Positions 52,501 through 55,500 of a stretch of DNA of 64,000 nucleotides are shown one piece after another. Source of the DNA: Diphasiastrum complanatum (taxonomy: Eukaryota; Streptophyta; Lycopodiopsida; Lycopodiales; Lycopodiaceae); assembly GCA_029204225.1 (NCBI GenBank), contig CM055111.1, positions 29,036,340 to 29,100,339 on the forward strand. Direction: 5' to 3'. The position numbers and the translations under genes are program-made. The notes under the pieces are model-generated. The model was not told the origin of the DNA, ran no database searches, and worked only from the letters and a program-made list of their open reading frames with translations. Every line of letters begins with the position of its first letter. Position 1 is the stretch's first letter.

Positions 52501-55500
52501 AATCATCAAATTCAACTTTCTTATTTTGCTTGATGATAGCACCAACAATAAATTTTTTCTTTGCAAGCCCTAGTACATAAAGGACATTCATAATGACCTT
52601 CACCTCTCTTGATGGAAGCTTGACTAGGACTGTGCCTTTTCCTTTGACCTTGTGTGTAGAATTGTCACCCAAGCACACCTCGTCCATCACTTATTCCAAT
52701 AACTGATTCTAATCTTAAAGACACCCAAGTCCTGCTTTTAGAGGGCCTCAAGAGGATGGTCACGTGCAAGAGCATGATCCCATGCATGAGCATGATGATG
52801 AGACAATAGAGGCTATAAGAAAGCGGGATAGGGAGTTCTGTGGGATACATGGTCAACATCTTCATCACGTCCTCCTTCAGAGAGTCTGCCAAGATGTTAA
52901 TGGGAAACAATGAAAGAGGAGAGATGCTAGAAGAAGGTGAGCAGTGTGAGAGTCAGAAGATGGTGAACTTTGTGCTTATGACTACTATCTTGTACTCACA
53001 AGTCACATTCATTTGTTGAGGCTGCACATTGGTGGAGGACGTCTACATGGACCAGCCACAAGGCTTTGAAGCAAAAGGTAAGGATATCTCGTGGTCAAGC
53101 TAAGAAGGCATTGTATGGTTTGAAACAGGCACCTAAAGCAGGGTATAGTTGTGTCAACCACTATTTTGCAAAACATGTTATAAAGAGCAAGTTTCTTCTA
53201 ATATATCTCCTCTCCGCATAGATTGTTGCAAATTGTTTTCCATGCACCAATGACAATGATGATGCGCCATTTCCTGTATCCCATATCTCAGAAGAACAAG
53301 TGATTGATGTAGATATAGGGCTTTTGATGGAGGTGACCACATTTGAGAGAATGCTCTTCAACTCAAATAACAATATCATCCTCTGACCACTGTGAGTGAC
53401 TTCCTGAAATATAATAATTTTAAACTATTGTGATTCATGATACCTGGCTGAGAGATATACCAATTGGGAAACCATTGGAGTATGTAATGGGTGAAGAGGT
53501 GCAGCTTAACTTACAAGGGTAGCAAATGTTTTTTTGGAACAGGCCCCTTAATGTGTTAATATCATTTCTGTTTGATTTCTGGAATGCATGGTTCAATTTA
53601 AGCTAGAATTTTTTTCATCAGATGATCATGACTTTATTCAAAGAGTTGATACTGTTTCTAGAGTTCTACTAGATATGTCAGTGCTGATACCCATCTTATT
53701 CTTAACAGATCAAGTTTACTTTGCGTTTGAACTAAGCAGTCAGCTCCTAATTCATGTTATGCAGAGGCATTGCAGATTGTTCTTCCTCTTTTTTTTCCCT
53801 CATGAAGTGTCACTGATTGCGGTGTGATTACCATTCCTGCTGAACATGCAGCTGATAGCACTTTGCTTAAATTAATTTTTGTATGTAGATTTGCATTAGG
53901 CTTATGGAATTTTTCATTGTTATCAAACAACATTTGTTATTTAACAGGTGTTGACAGATTCTGGATTGATATTTAAAATTTAAATGGCAGACACTGATGT
54001 TGTTATCTAGCAGGTGTTGACAGATTCTGGATTGATAGCTAAACGACAGGCACTTATTACTGATGCTGCGAGGGCTTTAGACAAAGCAAAAATGCTTCGA
54101 TTTGATGAAAAAAGTGGGAGCCTTTATGTTACCGATCTAGGCCGTGTTGCAAGTCACTTCTATCTGCAGTATACAAGTGTCGAGACATATAACGAAATGA
54201 TGAGACAACATATGAATGAAAGTGAGGTGATACTATGGATCTTTTTAGATTGCTCCCAAGTTCACAGTCTTTTATCCTCTCTCCAGAGCTTCCAACCTTA
54301 TTCTAATCTTTTGAGTCTTTTAAGTTTTAAGTTATCTGAAACTTAGTGCATTGCATCTGTATAACTTCTATGCATGTTCCATGAACAGCTCCTTAATCTG
54401 GTTGCGCACTCTTCAGAGTTTGAGAACATAATGGTGAGGGAAGAAGAGCAACAAGAATTAACCACTTTATTGCATAGGTCTTGCCCTCTCGAGGTTCGAG
54501 GTGGAACCGACGATAAGTATGGAAAGATCAACATTCTTTTACAGGTCCTTGTAACTTCCATGCTTCCTTTTTTGACTGTTGTGAACCATGCCATTTTGTT
54601 ATTCCATATGCTTTTTTTAGAGGAACGGTACTTGGATATCCATTTTTATTTGTCACTTATAAAAGTGAATGCAGATCCTGGTGGTTAGTCATCCACTCTA
54701 GTCCAATTCAAGTTCCTCTGAAGGAAAAATAATGCTTGAAGATGAGAAAGCTGATGCAAAAGCAACATAATGATAATGTAGTGTTACATAGAACAATAGC
54801 GTTCATACAGACAGGTTTTTGTTTGTACATTGTAGAGAAGGATTGTTTATTCACAAATATCTGTCTGTTATTTGTATGTACCTGTCGTGATCTGTGTGTA
54901 CCTATGTCGTGATCTTTTGTCATAAATTTTTGCAACAACCTATTCTAGGAAGATAATGATGAAAGCAGATCCTGAAAGTAGATGCGGATGTGCAAAAGAT
55001 GATGTGTTGGCAAACCTGAAACTGATGAAGTTCGACCTCGCCGACTTCTGGAGAATGTATTTGCAGACTGCAATCTGCAAAAGGAATTTACAGTGCCCGA
55101 TAATAGAAAACACAACAATATAAGTGATTTGTTTGAGTAGACCCCAAATTATGAAAAAGGTGAAGTGATAAAAATGCCCTAAAAGTTGGGTTTTTAACAG
55201 CTTAGATCAATAAGACAATCTTCAAAGGAACTTAGCAGCGTCCTACTGCAGGATGAACAGTGCTCAAACAGAAAAATACGAAAAAGATAAAGATGATGTT
55301 CCAAAAAGTCAGATTTTGGAATTTCTGGACCCCTACTATATGACATCCCAGTTGATGAGCCAAAAGATTACTGTTTTCTCAAGCGAGTTGATGAGAGGAG
55401 CTTAGAAATGACGCCAATGCAGAGAGGACTGTAGCCAAAAATAGAAAGTCTTTGTCCTCCCCAAACTTAACAAATTGAATGAGGAATAACAAAGCAAGAA

